Assembly (NCBI RefSeq): GCF_001039355.2
Contig: NW_019775761.1
Location: forward strand, 138,519-202,518
From: Lingula anatina
Taxonomy: Eukaryota; Brachiopoda; Lingulata; Lingulida; Lingulidae
Length of the DNA: 64,000 bases
Reading direction: 5' to 3'
The stretch's first letter is position 1. Each line of letters opens with the position of its first letter. Position numbers and translations under genes: made by a program. Shown in pieces: positions 14,348-27,028 of this stretch. The notes beneath the pieces were generated by a model that saw only the letters and a program-made list of their open reading frames with translations, was not told the origin of the DNA and made no database searches.

Positions 14348-17300
14348 CTATAACTTGGACATCTTCTTTTTGTAGGAATCATTTAAATTTTCAAAACTTC
14401 CATGTTTTCCTGCTCCTTCCATAAACCTTTGAGCACCTACAGAGTGAAATGAAAGCATTTTCAACTGCAATTATGTAATCTCTCTCTGTATGTGTGTGCG
14501 AGTGTGTGTGTGTATGTGTGTGTGCAAGTGTGTTGTTCAATTTAATAGTCTACATTTCTAAGTGTAATCAAATGCGTGTGTACATATCTAAAAGTCTACA
14601 TTTCCAAGTGTAATCAAACAGCCTATAGAGAAAGTCGAAAATTAGGATGGTCATCCCATCTTCAATGTCAACATCCCTTTGACCCAATGTGTTTTCCATG
14701 CATTTCTATTTTACTTGTCCACAGCAGTTTACGACAGGGTGAAAAAATAATTTTCAAAATTCTCTTGCCACTTACTCCCAAACCATATACCACCTAACAT
14801 GTACTCAGTTCAGTATTCAGATCTTGCGACTCATTTTCTCAGGTAAAACCCCTAAATAAATTACTCTTAAAAGAACCCATTAACTCTGGTTAAATTTACA
14901 GAAAAATGACTGTACCTTTTATTGCCTCGTGGTTGATAACCCCACTCCCGTTGTAATACTCAAACTGCACCGCATCAAAGAACCTCTTGGCATCAAATGT
15001 CGCGTGGTGTGCAGACTGTCTGTCTGCTATCATGCACTCCTGAGGGTAACCTGCTATCTGCTGAGCTAGATCTATGGCAGCTTCCAGAGCTTAAAAAAAG
15101 GAAAAAGAAAAATGATCAACTATTCAAGAAGCCTCTGGTTCATTTTACAACTATTATGTTATTTAATACTATTAATTTTTCATCAATACTTTTAAAACAC
15201 GTCTTTTCTTACATATTGATGAATTTAAAATCTAGAATGGTTAGACACCTGAAGGACATCTCAACAGGGGTGACCTTTTAAGAATGAAAGTTTTGTCAAA
15301 ATACAGTTTCATCTATTAAGTACAATATACTTATTTCAACAGAATTTTGCAATATTCATTATTTTTTTGATTAAAAAAATCTTATTATAATTAATACAAA
15401 ATCTATAGTTACATTCATCCACATACTACTTCTGAGCACAAATATCAATTTATGTCACCTAAGATATGATAACAAACCAAGAGAGAGAGAGTGATGGGGG
15501 GATGGAAGAGGAGAAAAGGAAAATAAACCCCTTGCAGGTTATTCATTGAAGTAATCACTATACAATCATTCTCTATAGCTTTAAGGATCCTATTAATCCT
15601 CACCTTTCCCATTCTGCACCAGTCTGTTGGCCAGTCCTATGTTGTACGCCTCTGTCGCAGGACATGGCCGCCCTGTCAAGATGAGGTCCATCGCCCTGGA
15701 GAACCCGACCAACTGGGGAAGACGCACAGTGCCGCCATCTATCAGTGGGACACCTAAAATAACCAAACACTGCAATACAAAACAGCTATAACCTTCTCCT
15801 GGAACTTCCATACACAAGGACAGAGACAAGCTATATTACATTTGGCATAAAAAGAAACCCACAACAGGTGCAGTTATGTGATAAAACAGCCATACATCAA
15901 GTCTTCAGTACATCAACAATCCCTAAAACATACCTCAAGTACCAAGTGATGAATGAAATGCAGTCAAATGGAACTAACATTCATATACTAATTATGTCCA
16001 TAAAATGCAATTACACTGTTAGTACTGTATTGTCCCACCAGGGAGATTAACCTCATTCTAGCTGGAAGAGCCTTGAGGCAGGTCAGGAGTAAAACCATGT
16101 TTACTGCCAACACTTACACTTTTGGCACAAACTAGCAGTTCACTGACCACATGTGACTTACCAAATCGTCTACAATAGACCCCAAACACGGCAGAATGGT
16201 CCACAATTCTGAGATCACACATCATGGCCAACTCCATGCCTCCAGCCACAGCAAAGCCTTCCACAGCCGCTATCACAGGCTTGGTCAACACCATACGACT
16301 TGGACCCTGAAGACAGGATAACAAGTAGCTAAATAAAATGGTGTTTGTCAGTTTATCATATCCCCCTACTGTACCAACATAAAGCATATTAATTTAAACT
16401 TTTGTCATTATAATTACTTCACTTGCTGGAGGTAAACAACATTTTCAATACTGAATGTGCTGTTACCATGGATATGGTTTTGTTTACAGTAATTTGTTTA
16501 CTATGCTGTTACCATGGGTCCTGTGCCTCTACTCTCAGGGTCAGGTAAAAGCTGCTGGGGATCCCGCTGAGACACCTCCTCTAGGTCTGCACCAGCACAG
16601 AAGTGACCACCTAGGACAGATAACAAAAACTGTGAGACAATGACTTCATTTGAGTCATAAATAAGGTGACCAATGAAATAGAAATGGTATTTTATACAAA
16701 AATAGTTAAATCAAAAGTTGGTCAATGAAATAGAATATGGTATTTTATACACAAGGTTGACAAAATGCCCTTTAATTTTAAATCAATTAAAATAATATTT
16801 ATTTTTGCTCAAGTTATTTCTTCTAAGGTTTTAAAACCAATTTTTAATCTCCACTAACCAAGGATTCAGTGGTGGTAGATGTAGATCTTTCACAAAAATG
16901 AGAATATTGAATCCATTAAAAAAGTGAAAAATGGCAAAGGTTGCCAACAATGTGACAAATACAACTGTTATAAAATGAAATCAAAATAGTCTCTTTCAGT
17001 TAACATAGATATACTTCCAATCCTATATAGTTAAGTGATTATCGAGACACTTTCATCTGGGAATGGAAAACAAAACAACTCTTAATGCATGCAATGTTTT
17101 TCAATAAGAGAGCACAGATATTTTGAAACATGGCAAATCCAACTCTCCTTGGCTTTCTTTATCACTGATTTCCACATACCTATTTTTATATCATTCTTAA
17201 CAATTTTTTTTCAATATTGCAAGAGAGAGTAAAAGAGAGTAAGAGTAAAATTCTGAACTGAAAAAACTGACGTTTTGCCAAGCTGTAATACTTGCCAACA

Positions 17301-20207
17301 GTCAAAATTTGAAAAACTAAATAAAAGAAAAAAATTTATTAACGTCCTACCCCGGCCATGGAGGACAGCCACATGAGCGCTGTCGTCATTCAGGAATGCA
17401 TCCATTGCTCTGGTCAGCTGACTTGCCATTTTGGCATTGACGGCATTTCGCTTTTCTGGCCGATTGAGGTGAATAATGACCACCGGACCTCGTCTCTCTG
17501 TCTCTATAAAATTAGAACCTGGAAATAAGGAATAACAATTCATTAATATTTCAGTATCTTTTCTCTTTTACCCCATCACTGGGGCAAGGCTTACACATGC
17601 CAATTCAGCCAAATACTAAAACTGAATTCAATTGGCTTAAGAAAATTCTTTTTTAAAAGTGCATTGTTTTCCTTGAAGTTTCCTCTTCCCATACAAAGAG
17701 GACAGTCACTGTTTTGTTTTTTCATGGCCACACTGTAGAATTCTTGTGCATTGTTAACAACCGCCTCTCCTTTTAGTATTTCTCTCCACATGCTCCTCTT
17801 CATCTCTCCTCCAATCCCATCTATTGCTCCCTTCCCGTGTGCAGTTGCAAAAAAACTCCAGTCACATGTACAACTAAAATCCTCCTCATGAAAAAGAAGG
17901 TTGCTGAAATTGTTTTTGTTTTTAAACTGTGAACCTGCACTGTCTGACCAATAGTGCATGTGTTTAATTTCCCAAGGCAGTTTTTGACTAATAGTAATGT
18001 CATCTATGATGCTCTTATTACAAGCTTTAGCACTGTTTGTCATGTCTGAGCTCATACGAAATTATACTGTAGAATGTATGTTGGAGGTGTGAGTTGTCAT
18101 CTGGTTTGTAATAGACAATGGCAGTGAATACAGTTAGTTGCTCAAAGCACCAATGTGCAGACTTTATTTCTCCTTGCTGCTAAATAGCATAATTTTCTGC
18201 AAAATCTTCATGAATAATAATATGTCCTGGTTTCAGAGTACACTTGAGTATCTGCCTTTTTGTATCGTATTCATGGCCAGAGAGTTGTTGCAGTTGCTGA
18301 TAAAGTTCACATTTTGCTGATTCTAAATCACCTTGGATGGGCGTCCTCTGCACCTTTCCAGTGGTTGTTCTCCACTGATAGTAGAGAATTTCTTACATGA
18401 TAAGTCAGCTTCTTCAAAATAGTCATCTAACAGCTCTACACAACACAAGTGATTGTTGCTTGACAACACTGTTGTGTTGCTGTCTTGCAAAGCGTATGAG
18501 AAAGAACATCCTCACACTTGGAGGGAAATGACGGTACAGCGCGGTGAATGGCAGTGATGAGAAGGGAAGCATTTTCTTGACATTTGCAGGAACACGCTTC
18601 ATGATCGTTTTCAGTCAGAGGGAGAACATATGGTGGTCTTAGCTCTGAAATTTTGGACTTCCTCACTGGATGATCTGGATGTTCTAGGGTACAGTAGATG
18701 TCATGGGCTTCATGGATGTTCATAATCATTATTCTTTTCTGCTTTCTTACTTTTCCATACGGCAGTTTCACAGTGATACAATCCTTTCCTGGGCACATTC
18801 TGCTGACATCATCCCGTAGGTAAAAGTTTTGAATGTTGGCCACAGTTTCCTCTGAGAGCTTGTCCGTTCTTTCCTTTCTTTGCAGATTATTGTCATCTAC
18901 GTAGTCTCTTTTTTGCATATTTGGGGAGTTAGCTTGTTCATTAAACACCTGCTGTCTCTTAGGTATCATTTCTTTGTAGATTTTAGCTAATACTGTGGCA
19001 CATTTGTCCTTCCCAGATGATTTTGGTTCCTATTGTTGGAAGTTTTCTCAGAAATTACGAAAGATAAAAACTTTTTACTTCATATTCTCCTCAAACATGA
19101 TGTGTGTAAACAATCTATAAAAAATTTGACTTGTGGGTTATTAAATCAAAATTAATAAACTGTTATGGAAGGACATTTCAATATTAAATCCATTATTTTC
19201 TAATCGAATAAATTTTAATGTAATGCACTTGGCTTTATGTAAGAAATAACTTATATTTAATGTCTTTAGCCTTTATTATTAAAAATAATCAATATTTTGA
19301 AAACTATATCAAAAATAAAAATATCGTTCTCAAACATTATTTTACAATTTTTCCAGATAAAAGTGTGAATAAAATCACAATTAATCATCAAAACCTACAA
19401 TTTCTTTTGGATTCTGGTGTCTAGTGATGTCTAGTTTCAAAATTAATAAGTTTTGTAAGTATTATTATTATTAAATATTCTACTTATTTATTTATTTTGA
19501 AATTTTAAGGTCTGCAGACCAAATACCACGTAATGGCCATGTTTTAGTCATATTTAAACCATCTGGAGTAAAAGGCAGTGATTAAGCTGAGTGAAAAATT
19601 GCTAGCTCTACCCCAGCATCAAAACATTTCATGGAAATGTACAAGTGCAAAGATGGCATATTATTTATGACAGTAGGTACAAATGTTGTGAGTCACGAAA
19701 GTGGCCGATTTTTTTTTTTTACCTGTAATAGTGTATGATGTTCAAATTTTTTTTTAATAAACAAAACTCATGGGGAACCTCTGAATACCTCAAATAATAT
19801 ATACCAATGTTATTACTTTTTTTTCAATATTTATCATTTTGCAATTATAAACAAAGTGCCTGATACAATTTGCTTCTCAGATTTTTTTTATTTTATGTCA
19901 TGTTATGAGAAATAGCAATGATGCGAAAAATTTTAATGCAGTGTTTCATAACATAAAAATGTCAAAGTAACATATTCTAAACTAATGGACCTTGTCCTGG
20001 TCAAGTCAACTGTGACTCTAGTCAACTTCTAGAGCCTACACTGATATGTCAGGTGTCTTGCCTGTCCTGTAGATCAAATAAACCATTCTGATGATCATGA
20101 ATAAACAAGCACTGGCACATTTCTGGGTTAAAAGTTACACCAGACATTATTGCCAATAGTCAACCTATAGCACATATCATAACAGTGAAATATGTTTTAA
20201 CATGAAC

Positions 20208-20287
<80 letters not shown>

Positions 20288-21438
20288 TACCAGATGAACT
20301 TTCTAGGTTGTTTTATATCTGGACCAGCTATTTACTAGAACTTTATCACTCCATTTCATCTAAAGTGCACATCATTATAGCCATTTGGAATACATGTCCT
20401 AATTCCAGTATGGACCATTTTTATTTTTTCAGATTTCAGCTGTCAAGACCTATATAACAACAGCAGGATTGCTTTAAGACTGACAGCATTTTAAGTTATT
20501 AAAGTGTCATATTTCTCAATGCTGTCCATGTTGGCAACAAAGCAGGTTATGGAAAATGAACATCATTAAACTTAAGTCATATGAAATGCCCTAATTCCAG
20601 AATAGACTGTTTTTTTTTCTTCTTCTTCTTTTTCTTTTTTTTTCTTTTTGGATTTCAGCTGTCAAGAACTATATAACAACAGCAGTTTCCCTAAGAATGA
20701 TGGCATCTTAAGCTATTAAAACATGTCATCTTTCTCAGTGCTGTCCATGTTGACCAAAAAGCAGGTTAATCAATTCTACCTTGGTCATGCAATTTAACAA
20801 TTTTCAAAAAAAATTCCCCAGGGCATAACTAATGTTTGTCTAAAATTCCATACACAGATTCAGTTATATGGTAAAGATATATGGTTCTGACTTGATCTTT
20901 TCAAAGATGAAAATTGTGAACTTTACAGACATTGTCTTATTTAAAGGTCATAATTTCACAAAACAATCTTGAGTGGAAGAAACAAAAATAAACAAACAGG
21001 CTACTGTATATAAGTACTACTGTATTCTATGCAATAAAAATCCCACAAATATGCTTAACAGGAATATAAATCTTTATAATTATGTACCTTAATCACTGAT
21101 AATTTTGACAAGGTTCAGTCATTACTGAATAAGTTTTAAGAGCTTGGAATCTCATATCATTGGGGACTTCCACCAAAATAATCAACAAAATGGAATTAAA
21201 AAATATTTTTTTCTCAGCGTTTAAGTACCTAGCACCCTGGTATCATAGTTTTACACCATCCACTTAGTATAAATACATCAATCAGCCCAAGAGACTGAAA
21301 GCATATCATTGCAAGTCACCATATAACCAAGGTGTTAACATGACCCACATATCAATAACAAACACACTTACCATCATCTTCAAGTCCATCTTTCCTGGAG
21401 AGAGGAAAGAAACAGTCCCCTATCTCAAACCTCTTCAT
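14348..21438 (-). CDS. Enoyl-CoA hydratase/isomerase (crotonase) family protein, 7 coding exons
   Basis: Coding exons, in gene order on the minus strand, are 21438-21372, 17518-17351, 16610-16513, 16306-16162, 15753-15604, 15089-14916 and 14436-14348. They join in phase to 296 residues ending TAG. The protein starts MKRFEIGDCFF and shows no obvious mitochondrial transit peptide. Crotonase marks are present: NRPEKRNAV, the oxyanion-hole segment HFCAGADL, and VAGGMELAMMCD. E136 lies at the position of catalytic Glu144 of rat enoyl-CoA hydratase. The second catalytic position (Glu164, 20 residues on) is Cys156 in FGVYC, so plain hydration chemistry is doubtful. GVPLIDGGTVRLP and the C-terminal helix complete the fold. 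Similar bacterial and invertebrate paralogues are annotated loosely as enoyl-CoA hydratases; the substrate is unknown. Intron 1 (3.9 kb) carries a 2-kb transposon. The first coding exon (22 residues) rests on splice phase and is the least certain part. Confidence 0.88.
17579..19616 (-). mobile_element. 2.0-kb DNA transposon in crotonase intron 1, CTGGGG termini, TSD CATCA
   Basis: The left end reads CTGGGGCAAGGCTTACACAT and the right end TTGCTAGCTCTACCCCAG. These match the ends of the 175-bp elements at 25810, 49275 and 51784 (CTGGGGTAGCGCTAGC and its inverse). The direct repeat CATCA lies at 17574-17578 and 19617-19621. The body holds a broken gene on the minus strand (17591-19025). Ends plus target duplication define the unit directly from the sequence. 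Linking the protein to transposition is inference, because the element could also have captured it. A right-hand AT-rich block (19030-19600) has no visible coding content. Confidence 0.82.
17591..19025 (-). pseudogene. Broken transposase-like gene of an orphan invertebrate family (HGKG motif)
   Basis: Three reading blocks on the minus strand belong to one protein. The first is about 19025-18436, with NFYLRDDVSRMCPGKD and a Cys-rich end. The second is about 18380-18061, with HEDFAENYAI, then an in-frame stop, then IKSAHW. The third is 18055-17591, with YWSDSAGSQFKNK and FFATAHGKGAIDGIGGEMKR. At least one frameshift (near 18400) and one stop break it. I recognise the NFYLRDD, SEN/AEN, SDG.xxQ and ATSHGKG pattern from a large, poorly named protein family scattered in invertebrate and fish genomes. 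No biochemical function is known to me. The position inside a TSD-flanked element suggests a transposase with acidic catalytic residues among these motifs. Confidence 0.75.
20212..20285. repeat. (TA)n microsatellite
   Basis: About 74 bp of perfect TA in crotonase intron 1. Confidence 0.97.
20396..20767. repeat. Diverged tandem duplication in crotonase intron 1
   Basis: Two units of about 160-180 bp (20396-20556 and 20588-20767) share cctaattccag, tttcagctgtcaaga, tatataacaacagcag and gctgtccatgttg in the same order. They differ by substitutions and by a pyrimidine expansion in the second unit. No coding content is visible. Confidence 0.85.
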
Positions 21439-23388
21439 GGTAAATATAAGTGACCAAAATACTAGCAATGAGAGGCAAGCCGGATCTGTGCACTCATATT
21501 AAATAACCATAAAATGTTGACTGGTCTACGCACTCCACTGACAGCTACCATAAATAATTACAGCCGGGAGGCGGGCTTTTCTGACAGATATTCCTGATAT
21601 GGAATTTTCCGCTTCGAGAAAATATAATAGGGTATTTTCCAACAATGGAAGACAATTTAAGCTACATGTATTTCCATATTCTCCATATTGGTCTGAGAAT
21701 CTGAATTTTTTGGCTTCAATCTGTTTTTGTCTCAAAATCTCTCTTGATGAAATTTTGGCAACAGATGTGTAGACAACAACTTATAATGATAAATGCACCA
21801 GGCGATGACTAAGCTATCTTCCGGGTGAATTTTCTCCGCAATTAATGTGTTTGTCCTCACATCTAAGGTGAACCAACTCAACCTTCGGCAGCCAACCCTT
21901 CCAAAAGACAATACAAAGTGAGTCTGTGACTTTTTAAAGTTGTCATGAAATCTTGTCACACAAGGAATTTATCTATATAAATTATAGTATTTCTTCAAGC
22001 AAATCTGCTTCAAATCTCCACCTCCTTGGAATGAACTTCTGCCACAAAAATGTCTTCTTAATTCAGCCACATGCCTGCTATCGTCAGTTAGTGTGTCCTC
22101 AATCAATAAGACTGCGAGGACCCTGTACTGGCCCACTTCCTGCTCAATCCAATACATGCAAACCTCATTACATAACAGTCCTAGAATACACAAACTCAGA
22201 TTATATAACTTTCAGACTTAATTTGACAAGTGCCCTGAAACTGGCATAGTGCACTTTCAAATGCAGTAGTAATATTGTATTATATAGTAGAAATCTCAAC
22301 TTAAATCTATTAAAACTCCAGACAGTCTATATGGAATGTGATCTACAGTTTGTAGATTGTTATCCCAAATCATTTACAATAGGACATTATGGCATGTTTG
22401 TGTACGGGATTCTTGGTCACCAACAAAAGGGTCACTTTTCACTTCTGCCCTGGATGTGTATCACAAAAGGGACCTGGCAAAAGATGGCCACTTTAAATGC
22501 AGGGGGAGGGGGATGGAGTACCTTCAGCTTTCATCAGCTTATTTCTTAACCTTTTGCAGGGAGAAGTGAATTTTAATAAGTGGGAAATAAAACATTAACT
22601 TGAGAACAAAATTTTTGTTATGGGGGGTTTGAGCCACGTGTACCTCCCCTCCCCCTCAGCTTTCATCACTTTCTTTTTTTAATCTTCTGCTTATACAAAT
22701 TTTCATAGGTAGCGAGAAAAATCTTAACTAAAGAACATGCAATTATTTTTTGTTACAGGCGAATTCTTGATTCTTTTATCCAAGTTTTAAAGCTTTTTTG
22801 TTTAGAGTACCAGTAGAATTAAATCTTTTTGTTAAATGGACATACTACTGTCTTCCTTTACATTTTGTCTCCACTTAGTAAATATAATATAAATTATACA
22901 TATCTAAGAATTTGTCTTTCTGTTTATTTTAAAATTAAAATGGATATCAGAAGGCAATTCAACTCATTTTAAGTGTATAAAAATAACACTGGCTTGTATT
23001 GTTAATAAATCCACAGAAAGTAAGAAATAATCTTATTAAATCAGTTTCATAAATAACAGGCTTAAAAACATAAAAGAACTATTTATTACCAGTCTGTTCA
23101 AATTAGTACTAAATTCTTCTAGAGCTGGATGGAGATAGAGAACAGTGTGTTAGGTGTGATATTGTTCTAAAAACCTCTCCTCTACCACAATTCTTCTCTC
23201 TGTATGGTAGAATACTGGTTGTGGCATGACCAACAACTGAACACTGCTGACCAGGTAAAAGAGAAAAGAGGTGTTCGAAAATAACACATAGCCTTATGAC
23301 CAATGATGCACTGCAGTTCTGCCAAAATTTTACTGCACAACCAAAAACTCATGCAATTATCATAGACAGAATCCTTTATGCACATATT
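21439..23388. other. Region upstream of the crotonase gene, no gene seen
   Basis: This stretch contains the presumed promoter and 5' UTR of the minus-strand crotonase gene at its left edge. The remaining open frames (for example 21732-21959 and 22331-22569) overlap on both strands and carry no motif. No TATA box or CpG-rich patch stands out. Confidence 0.5.
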
Positions 23389-23610
23389 CTAAGGGCGCAT
23401 CCCCATAGATTTTAGATCGATCTATCCCCGTGGGGAGTCTCACTAGATTACTGTCAGATAATCCGGCTTAAATGTCTGTCCCGCCTACTACAAGCTGTAA
23501 GGGTGTAATTAACTTTCGTGTCCGCTCGGCTGACAGCTATTTAGCGTGAACCCCCAGGGAGTTAGGTCGATCTAGTTGGATCGATCTAATCTCTGGGAAT
23601 GGGGTCTAAG
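23389..23610. mobile_element. Palindromic MITE family A, copy 1, TSD CTAAG
   Basis: Imperfect terminal inverted repeats: left gcatccccatagattttaga, right tctgggaatggggt. Both ends contain nested GATCGATC words. CTAAG flanks the element on both sides (23389-23393 and 23606-23610). The interior carries gactccccac/gtggggagtc-type and taagccgg blocks shared by all five copies. It has no coding capacity. Confidence 0.8.
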
Positions 23611-24007
23611 ATACCAGGGCCCCCTAACTGGACAGCATCGTGCATTGCCACCGAGCGCAAGTGTTTCTATTCCATAACTCGCCCATACTCGCCCCATAAA
23701 ACAATACACTGTAGCCTCTATGTGATATCGTTATTCGCAATAAGCGATGCCTTTGAGTTACAGGCCTTGGTCAAATAAAATTTTATGACATTACAAAGGG
23801 TTAAATTACCATTTATAACCAATTTTTTTACTCCACAAAGCACATATCACCTGACCACATCTTACCAGCAGACAGTCCTAGCAGTGATGTTTGCACATCT
23901 CTTAAAAATATGTACCCCAGTACTCACTAATGTCAAACACCTCAACTACATGTATAACAAGACATTTTTATAAGTAGTACATATTTTTTCAATACTTCAT
24001 CATGTCA

Positions 24008-24236
24008 TGGTGCATTCCCAGAGATTTAAATCGATCCAGAGATGTAGATTTACATGGACCTAACTCCCTGGGGGTTCACGCTAAATTGCAGTCAGCCGAG
24101 CGCGCTCCATAGTTAATTACCCCCTTACAGCTTTTAGCAGGCCGGACAGAAGCTTAAGCCGGCTAAGCTGAGAGTAATCTAGTGAGACTCCCCACAGGGA
24201 TAGATCGATCTAAAATATATGGGAATGGGGTCTTAG
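24008..24236. mobile_element. Palindromic MITE family A, copy 2
   Basis: It shares the interior of copy 1 in inverted orientation (cctaactccctgggggttca, gtagg-like gccgg block, tctagtgagactcccc). It ends gggaatggggt. The flanks are not a clean duplication (GTCAT against CTTAG). It sits 11 bases left of the start of the 5-kb transposon. Confidence 0.75.
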
Positions 24237-24247
24237 TCATTACTTTA
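24237..24247. other. Spacer between family A copy 2 and the 5-kb transposon
   Basis: Eleven bases (tcattacttta) separate the two elements. They show no convincing target duplication matching the right flank of the 5-kb element at 29271. Confidence 0.5.
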
Positions 24248-25078
24248 AGGTGCCCATCTGATAGGGGGAAAGGTGTGCACGAAGATAAACAGGTAGGGAA
24301 TGCCCACAATGAATTCGGAAAACGAAAGATAGGCCAACATATAGATAATCGAGATTGTATTATGTTGAAGTATCAAAATGCCAACCCTTCAAACCAATCA
24401 AAGCAACGGAAAATGGGTCACGTGATCACTTAACCTATATCTGATAGATGTAAACAATAAATTTCCACGCGAAGCTTGCAGATTTTATAGAAGATTCCAA
24501 AGCGTTGTTTCAATAAAAAATAGTCCTAGGTTTTTAAAATCAAAACTGAGAGAAAGGTTAAAGAAGTTGGAGAAATACATGTATTTATGTAACTTGCTAA
24601 ATGATGACATGAACTTACGGCAAAATGATACACTGTACAGCCCTTGTGTACCATATCACTTTTACTATAATCGCACAAGGACACACTTCTTCGCTATATA
24701 GTGATACTATCACCTATGTTCTGTATTGTTACACTGAATGCAGTTAAATTATCAAGTGTGTCAAAGTGCATATAAACACTTCAAATTGGTTGACTTAAAA
24801 TTGGTTAAATTGATAAATACAGTATAAATCCATTTGTAGATTTTTTGCAATCTATGTATCATACAGGCTGTCTGTTTATGCAGCTGCAAGTTGCTCAAGA
24901 AATTATTTCAAAAATATGTAAGTGCTTGCAAAAGGTCGAATAATAAAGGTTTTCATATTCAAGTTTATCTTAAATTGCAGAGGTTCGATTTAAAAGAAGT
25001 TTATTGTAATTAATTGCACCACTGTCTAGCAACAACAGCATATCAAAAGAATTAACAGCTCACAGTCAGCAAGGCTTT

Positions 25079-25082
<4 letters not shown>

Positions 25083-25140
<58 letters not shown>
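25083..25140. repeat. (TA)n microsatellite inside the 5-kb transposon
   Basis: About 58 bp of perfect TA, just downstream of the stop codon of the minus-strand gene. Confidence 0.97.
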
Positions 25141-25142
<2 letters not shown>

Positions 25143-25809
25143 AACTTAATTATTTCGCCTGTGAAAATATAACTTTCTGTGTTACTAGTTCACATTATTT
25201 ACAAATATTTATCAGAGTCAATCAATGTCATCTTCATCTTCTGATCCAGTAACAGCCCTTTTTCTTCCAGATTTGTTAGTGCAATAATTGCAACCACAAA
25301 CATCAGTGCATGACAATTTATATGCACGACATGAACAGCTTTTGGAAGCACATTTAGAAGCTGAACATTTGCAACTAACGGATAGGAAAACACTTTCAGG
25401 GGCTGGGTCCTGCGTCGTCCACTTTACTTCAAGGCCTGCGTAATACACAGTTTTCAGGTTTTCTCCATTCAGATGTTGTGGGTGTCTCCTCTCTGTGAAG
25501 GCTGCGTCAGTTTCTGATGATGTCATCCCTTCAAATAAGCTTTCTAATCTCTCTTCTACATTACCAGCTTCAAGGGGTCCTAGGTATACCAAAGTACTAC
25601 TGGACTTTGACGATAATGTGTGGAATGTAAGCTGAGGAAAGTTGGTCATGAGGCGAGCTTTTAACTGGCTACTTCTGAAATTACAAAAGAAATCAACTTT
25701 ACAGAAAGATGGAAAGTAAAATACCTAAATCTAATATCAAACAGTCTGCATTTATGCTCAGTTGACTTCCATAACAAAACATATATTTATCATATTTTTG
25801 TGATACTTT

Positions 25810-25983
25810 CTGGGGTAGCGCTAACACTAGCCAATTTAGCCAAATGCTAAAACTGACTTAAATTGGCTAAAGAAAAAGGGCTTGATTTGACATGTTTTAG
25901 CCAAATTATAACCATTTTGGTAACAAATTGACAGAAATGTGGTGATTTGGCTAAGCGAAAAAAACCTGCTAGCGCCACCCCAG
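25810..25983. mobile_element. 174-bp MITE, CTGGGGTAGCGCTA termini, TSD ACTTT
   Basis: The left end is CTGGGGTAGCGCTAAC, the right end GCTAGCGCCACCCCAG. Target duplication ACTTT lies at 25805-25809 and 25984-25988. The interior repeats agccaaat/atttggct words. It shares ends and subterminal words with the 2-kb transposon at 17579-19616, so it is probably its deletion derivative. Confidence 0.88.
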
Positions 25984-26804
25984 ACTTTACTAACATATAG
26001 CCCAATAGAATACCTACTGAATTAATATAAAACCATAAAAACTCCCTAGTGAATCATAAGCCAACTTAAGTTAACTTAAATTGTGGTGATATCCGACTTA
26101 CCTGTAGTCGGATGCATCTACAGACTCGAATTTCATGACATAATTCTTGAAATATTGTAGCAGTTGCGTCATCCTTAGCACCGCCTGACCTTCAATAATT
26201 CTTTTTTGCACAACTTCTTTGCAAAAGTGCTGATATGACTTTGTGTATGGATGTCTTTCTCTGAAAATATAAAAAAATATGTAACAGTGACATTATAAAA
26301 GTTTTAACTTTCTAAAAGCACATTTCTTTTTCATATGAAATCAAGCAAATAGGGTTTTAAAGGGATTCCAACTTACATGTTCGTAAATTATTTTCAGAAT
26401 ACATACAAATGCCCACGTTTACTTGCACTCAACTCTGAGCTGTTCAATGTTTAAATGAAAAATTCAGAAAAAAAAGTAGTTCATACATACACATTGGCTG
26501 CTTCTGGCGTGTCCTGCTTTACAGGACGAGTATACTCTTTATAACACGAGTGGTGGTACCTGACCCCAATAGCCGCACAATCTTTATCCCTTATATGCAT
26601 CAAGATGCTTTCATCTTTTTTTCTCTCTGCTGTTTTCCTTAAAGAGCCTGCAAAACAGAACATTAACAATTTTTTTTTTACCTGATGTATTTCATAACCA
26701 GTGTAACTACCACAATCAATAATAAATTCACTAAAATCAGTATTTGATTCAGAAATGTAACAAAGTGATATTCCAGCCAATCATAACCATTTCCACTAAT
26801 ATAA

Positions 26805-27028
26805 TCTAACACCCCATTTCCATAGATTAGATCGACCTACTTTAGATCGACCTAACTCCCTGGGGGTTCACGCTAAATAGCTGTCAGCCGGGCGGACACT
26901 AAAGTTTATTACCCTCTTACAGCTTGTAGTAGGCGGGACGGACATTTAAGTCGGATTATCTGAAAGTAATCTAGTGAGACTCCCCGCGGGGATAGATCGA
27001 TCTAAAATCTATGGGAATAGAGCCTAAA
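26805..27028. mobile_element. Palindromic MITE family A, copy 3 (intron of transposon gene)
   Basis: It has the same block order as copies 2 and 4: ccatagattagatcgac, ctccctgggggttcacgc, cttgtagtaggcgggac, gtctcc-type gactccccgcggggata, tctatgggaata. The flanks are CTAAC and CTAAA, close to the CTAAG seen at copies 1 and 5. It lies between two exons of the gene and leaves them intact. Confidence 0.78.
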
